Program-made: the position numbers and the translations under genes
Notes under the pieces: generated by a model
Seen by the model: the letters and a program-made list of their open reading frames with translations, nothing else
What the model was told of the DNA's origin: nothing
Databases searched by the model: none
Assembly (NCBI RefSeq): GCF_014190775.1
Contig: NZ_JACHVP010000004.1
Coordinates: forward strand, 372,001 to 436,000
Direction of reading: 5' to 3'
Source of the DNA: Leifsonia aquatica
GTDB taxonomy: Bacteria > Actinomycetota > Actinomycetes > Actinomycetales > Microbacteriaceae
Length of the DNA stretch: 64,000 bases
Part shown: in pieces, positions 18,699-27,244 of the stretch
Numbering within the stretch: the stretch's first letter is position 1
Layout of the letters: each line of letters opens with the position of its first letter

Positions 18699-19607
18699 CT
18701 ACTCGTCGGCGTCGAGCCGCTTGCCGCGCATGACGATCAGCGGATCGGGACGCTTCACGACCGACGTGTCCTTGCCGTCGTAGTCGAACTGGCTCAGGAA
18801 GTAGCGCATCGCGTTCACCCGGGCACGCTTCTTGTCGTTGGAGCGCACGATCGTCCAGGGGGCGTGCCGCTTGTCCGTGCGGCGGAACATCTCCTCCTTG
18901 GCGGCCGTGTACTCGTCCCACCGGTCGAGGGAGGCGATGTCCATCGGCGACAGCTTCCACCGGCGCACCGGGTCGAGCTGCCGCATGGCGAAGCGGGTGC
19001 GCTGCTCGGTGCGCGACACGGAGAACCAGAACTTGGTGAGGTGGATGCCCGAGTCGACGAGCATCTTCTCGAACGCGGGCGCCTGCGCCATGAAGGTCTC
19101 GTACTCCTCGTCGGTGCAGAAGCCCATGACCCGCTCGACATTCGCCCGGTTGTACCAGGAGCGGTCGAACATGACGATCTCGCCGGCGGTCGGGAGGTGC
19201 TGCACGTACCGCTGGAAGTACCACTGGCCGCGCTCCCGGTCGCTCGGCTTCGACAGTGCCACGACCCGGGAGGTGCGGGGATTGAGGTGCTCGGTGAACC
19301 GCTTGATCGTGCCGCCCTTGCCCGCCGCGTCCCGGCCTTCGAAGACGATGACGGCCCGGCGGTCGTTGTCCTCCAGCCAGTACTGGAACTTCAGGAGCTC
19401 CACCTGCAGCTGGTACTTCTCGAGCTCGTACTGCTCGCGCGTCATCCGCTCGGAGTACGGATACCCCTCCTGCCAGGTGTAGACCGGGTTGCCCTCCGGG
19501 TCGATCAGATCGGGGTCGGGGGTGTGCCCGCCCTGCACGGTGTATCCGGTCGCACGCAGGTGCTCGATGTACTCGCGCAGGTCGGTCGCAGGGGTGTCGT
19601 CGGCCAT
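18699..19607 (-). CDS. ppk2: Polyphosphate kinase 2 (PPK2)
   Basis: A 302-residue PPK2-family enzyme that transfers phosphate between polyphosphate and nucleoside mono/diphosphates. Walker A is GRDAAGKGGTIKR (about residues 93-105). The lid/Walker B region is IVMFDRSWYNRANVERVMGF (about 146-165), with RTEQRTRF and KLSPMD as further PPK2 signatures. Length and single-domain structure fit class I PPK2. The ATG at 19607 has an AGGAGGAA site. It makes or spends energy reserves and links to stress physiology. Confidence 0.92.
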   Translation of the reverse strand: MADDTPATDLREYIEHLRATGYTVQGGHTPDPDLIDPEGNPVYTWQEGYPYSERMTREQYELEKYQLQVELLKFQYWLEDNDRRAVIVFEGRDAAGKGGTIKRFTEHLNPRTSRVVALSKPSDRERGQWYFQRYVQHLPTAGEIVMFDRSWYNRANVERVMGFCTDEEYETFMAQAPAFEKMLVDSGIHLTKFWFSVSRTEQRTRFAMRQLDPVRRWKLSPMDIASLDRWDEYTAAKEEMFRRTDKRHAPWTIVRSNDKKRARVNAMRYFLSQFDYDGKDTSVVKRPDPLIVMRGKRLDADE

Positions 19608-19693
19608 AAGTTCCTCCTGGTCGCCGGTCGTCTGTGCGCGCGAGTGTACGCGGGTGAGGTGTACGCGCGGTGCCCGGGAGCGCACTGCTCTCG

Positions 19694-20113
19694 TCAGTGC
19701 GCGGAGAGCATCCGCTCCAGCTCGCGCGTGAGCGCGGCCCGGCCGGTGCCGTCGACCGTGCTCAGGAGGGGCTGGAGGGCGCGGCCGACCTGCTCGGCGC
19801 CGTCGCGCGCGAGGGCGAGGCCGTCGGCCGTGGCCTCGACCTCCACCGCCCGGGCGTCGTCCGCGCTCGGCACGCGCCGGACCAGGCCACGGCGCTCGGC
19901 GCGCTCGATCAGGCCGGAGACCGTGGACTTGTCGAGGCCGAGCAGGGCCGCGAGCTGTGCCATGCGCGGGCGGCGGTCGCGCAGCACGCCGAGCATCCGG
20001 AGCTGGGTGAGGGAGAGGTCGCGCTCGGCGGCCACGCGGGTGAGCACGCCCGTGACGACGAACGAGGTCTGCACGAGGGCGTCCACGAGCGCGTCGTCGG
20101 GGGTGTCTGTCAT
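19694..20113 (-). CDS. MarR-family transcriptional regulator
   Basis: A 139-residue winged-helix regulator. The recognition region MAQLAALLGLDKSTVSGLIERAERRGLVRR (about 52-81) and the wing DDARAVEVEATADG are typical of MarR. It is divergent from an oxidoreductase gene. The shared intergenic region carries two copies of a 15-bp operator, so it probably represses both genes and responds to an electrophile or quinone-like ligand. The ATG at 20113 is 6 nt from a TACGCT -10 box (20120-20125, minus strand), indicating a leaderless message; the longer reading from 20149 would start within an operator. Confidence 0.85.
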   Translation of the reverse strand: MTDTPDDALVDALVQTSFVVTGVLTRVAAERDLSLTQLRMLGVLRDRRPRMAQLAALLGLDKSTVSGLIERAERRGLVRRVPSADDARAVEVEATADGLALARDGAEQVGRALQPLLSTVDGTGRAALTRELERMLSAH

Positions 20114-20135
20114 GTTCCGAGCGTACTTGACAAAA

Positions 20136-20177
20136 GTTGGCATTACCAACCATCATTGAATAGTTCGTAATACCAAC
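20136..20177. promoter_or_regulatory. Twin MarR operators in divergent promoter
   Basis: GTTGG-CATTA-CCAAC (20136-20150) is a perfect 5-5-5 palindrome. A second, half-degenerate copy is GTTCG-TAATA-CCAAC (20163-20177), 27 bp downstream. They overlap a plus-strand TTGACA (20127-20132) region and the minus-strand promoter of marR. Confidence 0.65.
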
Positions 20178-20191
20178 CAATTGGAGGAGCC

Positions 20192-21121
20192 ATGCGCGCA
20201 GCAGTCGTCACATCGTTCGGCACGGTGCCGGAGTACGGCGAGTGGCCCGACCCGGTCGCGGGCGACGGCGCGCTCGTGGTCGACGTCGTCGCGGCCGCCC
20301 TCCACCCGCGCGTGCGCTCGCAGGCCGACGGCAGCCACTACACGAGCACCGGCGATCTGCCGCTCGTCCCGGGCATCGACGCCGTCGTCCGCGACGCCGA
20401 CGGCCGCCTGCGGTACGCGCTCGTGCACGAGAGCGAGCTGGGCACCTTCGCGGAACGGACCGTCGTGCCGCGGAACGCGACCGTCCCGCTCCCCGACGGG
20501 ATCGACGCGGTGCGCGTCGCCGCCGCCATGAACCCGGTGATGTCGTCGTGGGTGGCGCTGCGCCGCCGGACCACCCTCCGGCCGGGCGCGCGCGTCCTCG
20601 TGCTCGGCGCGACCGGGAACGCCGGCCGCCTCGCCCTGCAGGTCGCCCGCACGCTCGGGGCCGCGGAGGTGGTCGCGGCCGGACGCGACCACGACCGCGC
20701 GGCGGCGTTGCTCGGGCACGGCGCGGATCGCGCACTCGGGTTCGACGAGCTGTCGCAGGCGGCGGACGTCGACGTGGTGCTCGACTACGTCTGGGGCGCG
20801 CCCACCGCGCAGGCGATGGCCGACATCGTGACCGCCCGCTCCGACCGCGGCGCGCCGCTGACCTGGATCGAGATCGGGTCGGTCGCCGGCGCGACGGCCG
20901 CCATCCCGTCGGCCGCGTTCCGCGCCGCGCGGCTCGACCTGGTCGGCAGCGGGATCGGCTCGGTCTCGCCCGAGGAGTTCGGCGCCGAGCTGCCCGCCAT
21001 CGCCGAGGCCGTCTCGCGGGGCGAGTTCGACATCGACGTGCGCGCGGTCCCGCTCAGCGACGTCGCCGCCGTGTGGCGCGACGACCCGGGCGCGACCGAG
21101 CGCGTGGTCTTCGTCCCCTGA
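20192..21121 (+). CDS. Quinone oxidoreductase-like MDR protein
   Basis: A 309-residue NADPH-dependent medium-chain reductase without zinc-binding Cys. The N-terminal GroES-like domain is followed by a Rossmann fold with VLVLGATGNAGRLALQVA (AxxGxxG, about residues 134-151). Likely reduces quinones or unsaturated carbonyls. The ATG at 20192 is preceded by TTGGAGGAG. Divergent from, and presumably repressed by, the MarR regulator next door, consistent with an inducible detoxification enzyme. Confidence 0.82.
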   Translation: MRAAVVTSFGTVPEYGEWPDPVAGDGALVVDVVAAALHPRVRSQADGSHYTSTGDLPLVPGIDAVVRDADGRLRYALVHESELGTFAERTVVPRNATVPLPDGIDAVRVAAAMNPVMSSWVALRRRTTLRPGARVLVLGATGNAGRLALQVARTLGAAEVVAAGRDHDRAAALLGHGADRALGFDELSQAADVDVVLDYVWGAPTAQAMADIVTARSDRGAPLTWIEIGSVAGATAAIPSAAFRAARLDLVGSGIGSVSPEEFGAELPAIAEAVSRGEFDIDVRAVPLSDVAAVWRDDPGATERVVFVP

Positions 21122-21125
21122 GCGG

Positions 21126-21179
21126 GCGACTGCAGCCTCCCGGTACATCTGCCGCGGCGCGACCCGGCGCAAACGTACC
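21126..21179 (+). repeat. Palindromic intergenic repeat, family A copy 1
   Basis: GCGACTGC plus a CCTCCC flank (21126-21141), then GGTACATCTGCCG (21142-21154) and its partner CGGCGCAAACGTACC (21165-21179). The flank and right arm match the two copies near 43876-44126 (those lie in reverse orientation). Confidence 0.6.
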
Positions 21180-21231
21180 GCGGGACCGCAGCGGTCGGCG
21201 GAGACTGGCCGGGAGCCCGTCTGGGTCAGCG

Positions 21232-21858
21232 CTACTGGGGAAACCGTCGCCGATCGCCGATCCGGCCACTGAATCCGGCGATCGGTTCGGGATGCTCCGC
21301 CCGCGCCAGCAGCCAGGTCGTGTGCGAGGCCGTCCCGCCCGCGAGCCGGAAGCCGAGCCGCCCGGCCAGCCGCGCCGACCGCTCGTTGGTGCGGTCGACC
21401 ACGGCGGTCACGATCACGGCCCCCAGCCTCCCGAACGCCAGGTCGAGCGCCGCCTCCGCCGCCTCCGTGGCGTAGCCCTGCCCGCAGCGATCCGACCGCT
21501 GCAGCCAGCCGATCTCGACGCTCCGCGTCTCCACCGCGAGGGTGCGCAAGTGCAGGGAAACGTCTCCGATCACGTGATCGTCGAGCTCCACGGCGAGCGC
21601 GAGGAAGTCGCCCGCCTGACTGAGCACGGTGTGACGCATGCGCGCCCGGAAGTGGTCGAGCGCCTGCCGCTCGGTGCGCTCCGGCCACCCGAGTCCCGAG
21701 CGCACACCGTCGTCGGCCTCGATCGCGAGCCAGTCGACCGCATCCCCCGCCCGGTACGGACGCAGCAGGAGGCGGTCGGTGCCGAGCACCGGTGCGACCA
21801 GCGGCTCGTCGAGGGCGGGGCCGCGCAGCACGCGCGGCCGGTGAATCGCCAGTGCCAT
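21232..21858 (-). CDS. GNAT acetyltransferase, RimJ/RimL-like
   Basis: A 208-residue GNAT of the ribosomal-protein-type branch: LGTDRLLLRPYRAGDAVDW at the N-terminus, VEIGWLQRSDRCGQGYATEAAEAAL (acetyl-CoA loop, about 122-146), and NERSARLAGRLGFRLAGG near the C-terminus. It might acetylate an N-terminal amine or a small molecule; the target is unknown. A single-gene unit. The 3' side meets the repeat-bearing gap after the oxidoreductase. Confidence 0.83.
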   Translation of the reverse strand: MALAIHRPRVLRGPALDEPLVAPVLGTDRLLLRPYRAGDAVDWLAIEADDGVRSGLGWPERTERQALDHFRARMRHTVLSQAGDFLALAVELDDHVIGDVSLHLRTLAVETRSVEIGWLQRSDRCGQGYATEAAEAALDLAFGRLGAVIVTAVVDRTNERSARLAGRLGFRLAGGTASHTTWLLARAEHPEPIAGFSGRIGDRRRFPQ

Positions 21859-22016
21859 CTCGTTCCCGTCCTGTCCCGCTCCCCCGGTCTCAGGTCGAGG
21901 CTATGGCCGCACGCGTAGCAATCGGCTGCCAGATCGGTGCCGGCGGTGTGAAGGCTCGAAGCCGGCCATAGGCGGCATGCAGGGGCGTGCAGTGCCGGCG
22001 GGCAGCGGCATGCAGG

Positions 22017-23150
22017 CTACGGCCGGCGGGACGCCGTGACCGTGAACTTGTTGCTGCGCGCGATCTGCCGGGTCGGTCCGACGACCCGCTCGAGGGCCGG
22101 CCGGTAGCCGAGGTGGGAGTTCCACACGGTCCACAGCTCGCCGCCAGGGGCGAGCACGCGGGCGGCGTCGGCGAACATCCGGTGGGCCACGCCCGTGTGC
22201 ACGGCTCCACCGATGTGAAACGGCGGGTTGAGCACCACGAGCTCGGTCGAGGCGTCGGGCTGGGAGGCGAGGCCGTCATCCCGGACGACGGTCACACGCT
22301 CGGCGACGTGGTTCGCGGTGGCGGTCGCCCGAGCCGAGGCGACGGCGGCGGCCGACTGATCCGTCGCGACGACCCGCAGGCCGGGGCGCGCGGAGGCGAG
22401 GGCGGAGGCGAGCACTCCGGTCCCGCAGCCGAGGTCGATGGCCGTGCGCGCCTCCGGGACCGCTTGCGGCAGCACGGTCAGGAGGAAGCGGGTCCCGATG
22501 TCGACGGAGGCGCCCGCGAAGGCCGCCCCGTGCGCGCAGACCCAGAGGCCGGTGTCATCGTCGAACGCCCGCTCCGGCCAGCGGTCGAGCACGGTCGCGG
22601 CAGCGGGATGCGGTTCCGTCGCGGTCAGGACGCGGGCCTTCTGCCGCGCGAGCGACACCTGCACCGAGCCGAACACCTCGCCGAGCACGCCGTTCATCGC
22701 GACGCTCATGTGCTTGAGCATCCCGCCGGCGAACACCTGGACCTCGGGCCGGGCGTGCTCGGCGATGAGGGCCGCGATCTCGGCGAGCGCTTCGAGACTG
22801 CGCGGCAGCCGCAGCAGCACCGTGGTCGCGCCGCGGACGAGCGACTCGTCGAGCGGGTGGTGGGTGAAGACGCCGTCGCCCGGGAGGCCCAGGGTGCCGG
22901 CGAGGTCGGCCGCGTTGGCGTCGAGGGCGCGTTCGCCGGTCAGCGGGTCCTGGTGCACGCGGATGCCGCGCGCCCCGCGCTCGGCTGCGGCCAGGGTGAG
23001 CGCGCCGTAGGCGTCGCCGATCACGACGAGCCCGGGCTGGAGCACCGCGTCGCCGGCCGTGTCGGCGAGGAGCCGATCCGCCGCGTCGGCGGCGAACAGG
23101 TTCGGCGCCTCTACATCGGGCCGGCGGCGCAGCTGCTCGTACGGGAACAT
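22017..23150 (-). CDS. Class I SAM methyltransferase, RlmG/RsmC-like (rRNA guanine-N2)
   Basis: A 377-residue two-domain methyltransferase. The N-terminal half (about 1-190) is a degenerate Rossmann domain. The C-terminal half has TAIDLGCGTGVLASALA (motif I, about 237-253), then VVLNPPFHIGGAVHTGVAHRMF (NPPF catalytic motif, about 305-326). This layout is that of RsmC/RlmG enzymes that methylate guanine N2 in rRNA. The ATG at 23150 follows GGGAGG. Upstream lie two large hairpins (23190-23319). Which rRNA position is modified cannot be told from sequence. Confidence 0.85.
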   Translation of the reverse strand: MFPYEQLRRRPDVEAPNLFAADAADRLLADTAGDAVLQPGLVVIGDAYGALTLAAAERGARGIRVHQDPLTGERALDANAADLAGTLGLPGDGVFTHHPLDESLVRGATTVLLRLPRSLEALAEIAALIAEHARPEVQVFAGGMLKHMSVAMNGVLGEVFGSVQVSLARQKARVLTATEPHPAAATVLDRWPERAFDDDTGLWVCAHGAAFAGASVDIGTRFLLTVLPQAVPEARTAIDLGCGTGVLASALASARPGLRVVATDQSAAAVASARATATANHVAERVTVVRDDGLASQPDASTELVVLNPPFHIGGAVHTGVAHRMFADAARVLAPGGELWTVWNSHLGYRPALERVVGPTRQIARSNKFTVTASRRP

Positions 23151-23189
23151 GCCTCCCAGTCAAGCAGACCGGCTACCTGCCCTGCGGCG

Positions 23190-23319
23190 CACCGGAGTTC
23201 CGGATATCCGCCGTGATCGCCGCCATCCGGAAATCCGGTGATCCAGTTCGGCGCGCCGCTCACTTCGCCGTAACTCCGGCGATTCGGGACGCAGGAGCGG
23301 GAATCGCCGGCGTTCCGGC
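23190..23319. repeat. Two successive long imperfect palindromes
   Basis: Palindrome 1: arms 23190-23205 and 23225-23240 (15 of 16 pairs), each arm itself containing CCGGA-N2-TCCGG. Palindrome 2: arms GCCGTAACTCCGGCGATTC (23267-23285) and 23301-23319 (17 of 19 pairs). They lie between the permease stop and the methyltransferase start on the same strand, so they could terminate the permease transcript or be mobile repeat units. Confidence 0.55.
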
Positions 23320-23337
23320 GGCGACCACGGGGCCGGG

Positions 23338-24717
23338 TCAGGCTTCCGCGGCCACGGCCTCCTTCTCGGAGAAGTCCATCATCGGCGGCTTGCGACGGAA
23401 GCCGCGGGTCAGCACGGCGAGGTAGATCACGCCGAGCGCGACCCACGAGAGGCCGACGATGAAGGTGGTGACGGTCAGCGACGTCCAGAGCCAGACGGTG
23501 AGCAGGAAGCCGATCGCCGGGAGAAGCCCGTACCGGATCCACTCGCCCGCCGACGGCTTCTCGCGGCCGCCCTTCGGGAACAGGTGGTGCCGGATGACGG
23601 AGAGGTTCACCATCGAGAACGCGGCGAGCGCGCCGAACGAGATCATCGTGGCGGCGACGTCGAGGGTGAGCACGAGCGACAGCAGCGAGACGATCGAGAC
23701 GGCGATCGCGGCGACCCAGGGGGTGTGGAAGCGCGAGTGCAGCTTCCCGAAGATCCCGGGCAGCACCCTGTCCCGGCCCATCGAGTAGATGATGCGCGAG
23801 ACGCTGACCTGGGTCGTCATGCCGGAGCCGAACGCGCCGACGACGTACACGGCGACGAAGAAGGAGGTCAGGAACGTGCCGCCGACCTTCGCCATCAGGT
23901 CGACGCCCGCAGAGTCGACGTTCGCGAAGTCACGCCAGTCGGGGAAGACGAGGGCGCCCAGCCACGAGACGACGATGAAGATCGCGCCGCCGATGAGCGT
24001 GGTGAGCATGATGGCGCGCGGGATGTCGCGCTTCGGGTTCTTGGCCTCCTCCGACAGCGTCGACACCGCGTCGAAGCCGAGGAACGAGAGGGCGAGCACC
24101 GCGGCGCCGGCGAACACCGGGCCGAGACCGCCGGAGCCGGGGAGGAACGGCTCGATGAGGCTCGGAGTGTCGGCGGACGGGTTGGTCGCGAGTTCCTTGA
24201 TCGCCAGCACGGCGAAGACGACGACGAGCAGGACCGACAGCGCGACGATGGCGACGTTGAGCTTGTTGACCAGCGTGATGCCGAGCACGTTGAACACCAG
24301 GACGAGCAGCAGCGAGGCGAGCGCGAACACCCACTGCGGCACCTCGGGGAACTGCGTGTTCAGGTACAGGCCGATGAGCAGGAAGTTGATCATCGGGAGG
24401 AAGAGGTAGTCGAGCATCAGCGTCCACCCGGTGAGGAAGCCGACATGGCCGCCGAACGACTGCTGCGTGTAGGTGTACGCCGAGCCGGAGACCGGGAACG
24501 CCCGCGCCATCGCGCCGTAGCTGAGCGCGGTGAAGAGCATCGCGACCAGGGCGACGACGTAGGCGGACGGCAGGTGGTTGTCGGTGGACTCCGTGACGAT
24601 GCCGTACGTCGTGAAGACCGTGACGGGCGCCAGGTAGGTGAGCCCGAACAGGATGAGGGCGGTCGGCCCGAGCGCCCGCTTCAGGCGGGGCTGGACGGGC
24701 AGGTCTGTCGTGGTCAT
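23338..24717 (-). CDS. APC-superfamily amino acid permease
   Basis: A 459-residue secondary transporter with about 12 membrane helices. The first helix region, LGPTALILFGLTYLAPVTVFTTYG, and the following SAYVVALVAMLFTALSYGAMARAFPVSGSAYTYTQQSFG (AxxxPxSGSxYxY) are diagnostic of the amino acid/polyamine/organocation family. SEEAKNPKRDIPRAIMLT after helix 6 is the usual APC loop. Substrate unknown; the downstream amidohydrolase in the same direction suggests import of an amino acid or amide-bearing compound. The ATG at 24717 is used. On this strand it is transcribed after the amidohydrolase, with an 85-nt gap. Confidence 0.9.
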   Translation of the reverse strand: MTTTDLPVQPRLKRALGPTALILFGLTYLAPVTVFTTYGIVTESTDNHLPSAYVVALVAMLFTALSYGAMARAFPVSGSAYTYTQQSFGGHVGFLTGWTLMLDYLFLPMINFLLIGLYLNTQFPEVPQWVFALASLLLVLVFNVLGITLVNKLNVAIVALSVLLVVVFAVLAIKELATNPSADTPSLIEPFLPGSGGLGPVFAGAAVLALSFLGFDAVSTLSEEAKNPKRDIPRAIMLTTLIGGAIFIVVSWLGALVFPDWRDFANVDSAGVDLMAKVGGTFLTSFFVAVYVVGAFGSGMTTQVSVSRIIYSMGRDRVLPGIFGKLHSRFHTPWVAAIAVSIVSLLSLVLTLDVAATMISFGALAAFSMVNLSVIRHHLFPKGGREKPSAGEWIRYGLLPAIGFLLTVWLWTSLTVTTFIVGLSWVALGVIYLAVLTRGFRRKPPMMDFSEKEAVAAEA

Positions 24718-24802
24718 GTGGTGCGTGCCTCTCTACGTCGAGTGGTGCATTCGGGTTCGTGCTGGGGTCGGAGGGACGGAACGGGACGGTACGGGATGGG
24801 GT

Positions 24803-26410
24803 TCAGGCGCGGCGCACGCCGGCGACCCAGGCGCCGAGCACGCGCACGGAGCGCAGCTCGTGCGGGTCGACCGCGCGGGGATCGCGGTCGAGCCAGACCA
24901 GGTCGGGTGCGGTGCCGACGACGAGCTCGCCGCGGGCCGCCTCGGCGAAGGCCTGGCGGGCGACGCCGGAGGAGTAGGCCTCCAGGGCGTCGGGCAGTGC
25001 GATGCGCTCGGCGGGGGTCCATCCCGCTTCGGGCACGCGTGCCGGGGTCTGCCGGGTGACCGCGGTGGCGATCCCGGGCCGCCAGTCGTTGTCGCTGACC
25101 GGCCAGTCGCTGCCGAAGGAGATGTGGGCGCTCTCCTGCAGCGTGCGGATGGGGTACTGGAGCTGCTCGCGCTCGGGCCCGAGGCGCGGGAGCGTGAGGT
25201 CGAGCATCATCGGGTCGAGCTGCGCCCACAGCGGCTCGAAGTTCGCGGTGACGCCGAGCGCGGCGAAGCGCGGCAGGTCGGCGGGGTCGGCGAGCTGCAC
25301 GTGCGCGATGACGGGGCGCCGGTCGCGCGGGCCGTTCGTGCGCTCGACGTGCTCGAAGACGTCGAGCGCGGTGCGGCAGGCGGCGTCGCCGATCGCGTGC
25401 AGGTGCAGCTGGAAGCCGAGCCGGTCGAAGGTTGCGGCGGCCTCGGCCAGCTGGGCGGCATCCCAGTTCGGGAGGCCGCGGTCGCCGGGGGTGTCGGTGT
25501 AGTCGGCGAGCATCGCGGCGGTGTGGTTCTCCACCACGCCGTCGACGAAGACCTTGACCGTCGCGGCGGTGAGGAGCGGGTCGCCCAACTCCTCGACGCG
25601 GCGGCGGGCCTCCACGAATCCGGGCACCTGGTCGCGCCAGCGGAACGGGTCGGCGCGCAGAGCCAGGTTCACGCGGGTGGAGAGCAGCCCGCGCTCGGCG
25701 GCGGTGAGGTAGGCCTCCACCTCGGCCGGCTCGACCCAGGCGTCCTGGATCCAGGCGATGCCGAGGCCCGCGTACTCGGCGGTGGCCAGGCGCAGCGCCT
25801 CCACCCGGTCCTCGTGCGAGCGGCCGGGCTCGACGGGCAGCAGCAGGTCGACCGCGCCGGGCTCCTGCAGGATGCCGAGCGGGGTGCCGTCCGGGCGGCG
25901 CGGGATCCGGCCGAGCGGAGGCTCCGGGGTGTCGGCGTCGATGTGCGCACGGCGCAGGGCTTCCGAGTTGACCCACACCGTGTGGTAGTCCCAGGCGCGC
26001 AGCACGACCGGGCGGTCGGGCACGGCCTCGTCGAGCCAGCGGGCGTCGAACATCCCCTCGGGAGCGAGGGTCGCGTCGTAGCTTCCGCCGTAGATCCACT
26101 CCTGCTCGGGATGCGCGTCCGCCCATTCCTTCACGCAGGCGACGATCTCGGCGACGCTCCCGCACGTCCGCACCTGCGGGCCGAGCTTCTCGAGGCCGCC
26201 CTGGAGGGGATGGGCGTGCCCGTCACCGAAGGCCGGGGCCAGCACGCCGCCGGCCAGATCGACCACCTCGTCCGCGGTGCTCCGCAGGGCCAGGGCCTCG
26301 GCACCGGTCGCGACGACCGCGCCGTCGACCACCGCCGCGGCCTCCGACGCCCGTGCGTCCGCACGGTAGCCGGAGAGGATCGTCCCGTTGACGAAGACGG
26401 TCGCGCCCAT
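24803..26410 (-). CDS. Amidohydrolase family 3 protein (YtcJ-like)
   Basis: A 535-residue metal-dependent hydrolase. The N-terminal beta-sandwich part (MGATVFVNGTILSG) is followed by LAPAFGDGHAHPLQGG, the HxH metal site (about residues 63-68). The carboxylated-Lys-like position lies in VKVFVDGVVENHTA. His pairs occur in LHLHAIGDAA and IAHVQLADP, and the final metal Asp in SFGSDWPV. It is a typical predicted imidazolonepropionase/formamide-hydrolase-like enzyme acting on cyclic or linear amides; substrate unknown. It is the first gene of an operon with the APC permease and divergent from the TetR regulator, sharing an operator at 26440-26450. Confidence 0.87.
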   Translation of the reverse strand: MGATVFVNGTILSGYRADARASEAAAVVDGAVVATGAEALALRSTADEVVDLAGGVLAPAFGDGHAHPLQGGLEKLGPQVRTCGSVAEIVACVKEWADAHPEQEWIYGGSYDATLAPEGMFDARWLDEAVPDRPVVLRAWDYHTVWVNSEALRRAHIDADTPEPPLGRIPRRPDGTPLGILQEPGAVDLLLPVEPGRSHEDRVEALRLATAEYAGLGIAWIQDAWVEPAEVEAYLTAAERGLLSTRVNLALRADPFRWRDQVPGFVEARRRVEELGDPLLTAATVKVFVDGVVENHTAAMLADYTDTPGDRGLPNWDAAQLAEAAATFDRLGFQLHLHAIGDAACRTALDVFEHVERTNGPRDRRPVIAHVQLADPADLPRFAALGVTANFEPLWAQLDPMMLDLTLPRLGPEREQLQYPIRTLQESAHISFGSDWPVSDNDWRPGIATAVTRQTPARVPEAGWTPAERIALPDALEAYSSGVARQAFAEAARGELVVGTAPDLVWLDRDPRAVDPHELRSVRVLGAWVAGVRRA

Positions 26411-26439
26411 CGCACCTCCGAAGTCCAGTACCGCTAAAT

Positions 26440-26450
26440 GAACGGCGTTC
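26440..26450. promoter_or_regulatory. TetR-type operator in divergent promoter
   Basis: A perfect palindrome GAACG-G-CGTTC between the amidohydrolase ATG (26410) and the TetR start, in the AT-rich context TAAAT...CTTTTATTT. Position and symmetry suggest binding by the adjacent TetR protein. Confidence 0.55.
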
Positions 26451-26539
26451 TTTTATTTCGTCAGAGACTAGGGCACGATCCCCGCGAGCGGAAGAGCAAC
26501 CGGAGAATTCGTCGACGGACCGGGCGTTAGGGTGTGAAC

Positions 26540-27244
26540 GTGCCCGAGGCTCAGAACGACACCCGGGCCGACCGGCCGGCCCGTCGCGTCGGCCGGCCGA
26601 CCACCACCGTGCTCACGCGCGACCTGATCGCGGAGGCGGCGCTCCGGCTGCTCGACGAGAGCGGCTCGGAGGGCTTCACGATGGCGCGCCTCGCCCAGGC
26701 CCTGCGCGTGCGGCCCAGCGCCCTCTACAACCACGTGGACGGCAAGGAGGACGTGATCGCGGGCATCCGCGAGCTGATCAGCGACCGGATCGACGTGAGC
26801 GCCTTCGCGACCGAGCCGTGGGACCGCGCGATGCTCCACTGGGCGTACTCGTACCGCGTCGCGTTCGCTGGGCATCCCCCGACCATCGCCATGCTCGCGA
26901 CGATGCCGCTGCGCGGGGCGATGCGCACGATGCGGATGTACGACGCGGTGGTATCCGCGATGATCGCGGCGGGCTGGCCCGCGGAGGAGGTGCTGCCGAC
27001 GATCGTCGCCGTCGAGTCGTTCATCCTCGGCTCTGCCCTCGACGCGGTGGCACCGGGCGACATGTTCGACCCGGCGGGCGCGGAGGACGAGGTGCCGGCG
27101 TTCGCCGCCGCCTACCGGGCGCGCGCCGAGGCGGTCAGGGACGCGCCTCCCGCCGACGGCGCCTTCGCGATCGGGCTGCACGCCGTGCTCGACGGCCTGC
27201 GGGCGCGGTTCGCGCAGCTCGGCAGTGAGCCTGGGTTCAACTGA
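26540..27244 (+). CDS. TetR-family transcriptional regulator
   Basis: About 234 residues. The helix-turn-helix, LIAEAALRLLDESGSEGFTMARLAQALRVRPSALYNHVDGKEDV, lies near residues 27-70 and is a clear TetR DNA-binding domain. The C-terminal ligand domain is of the TetR_C type with several hydrophobic helices. A TAGGGT -10 box (26528-26533) is 6 nt before the GTG at 26540, so I choose it over the GTG at 26534. It probably represses the amidohydrolase-permease operon through 26440-26450. Its 3' end overlaps the convergent OLD nuclease stop by 8 nt. Confidence 0.87.
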   Translation: MPEAQNDTRADRPARRVGRPTTTVLTRDLIAEAALRLLDESGSEGFTMARLAQALRVRPSALYNHVDGKEDVIAGIRELISDRIDVSAFATEPWDRAMLHWAYSYRVAFAGHPPTIAMLATMPLRGAMRTMRMYDAVVSAMIAAGWPAEEVLPTIVAVESFILGSALDAVAPGDMFDPAGAEDEVPAFAAAYRARAEAVRDAPPADGAFAIGLHAVLDGLRARFAQLGSEPGFN

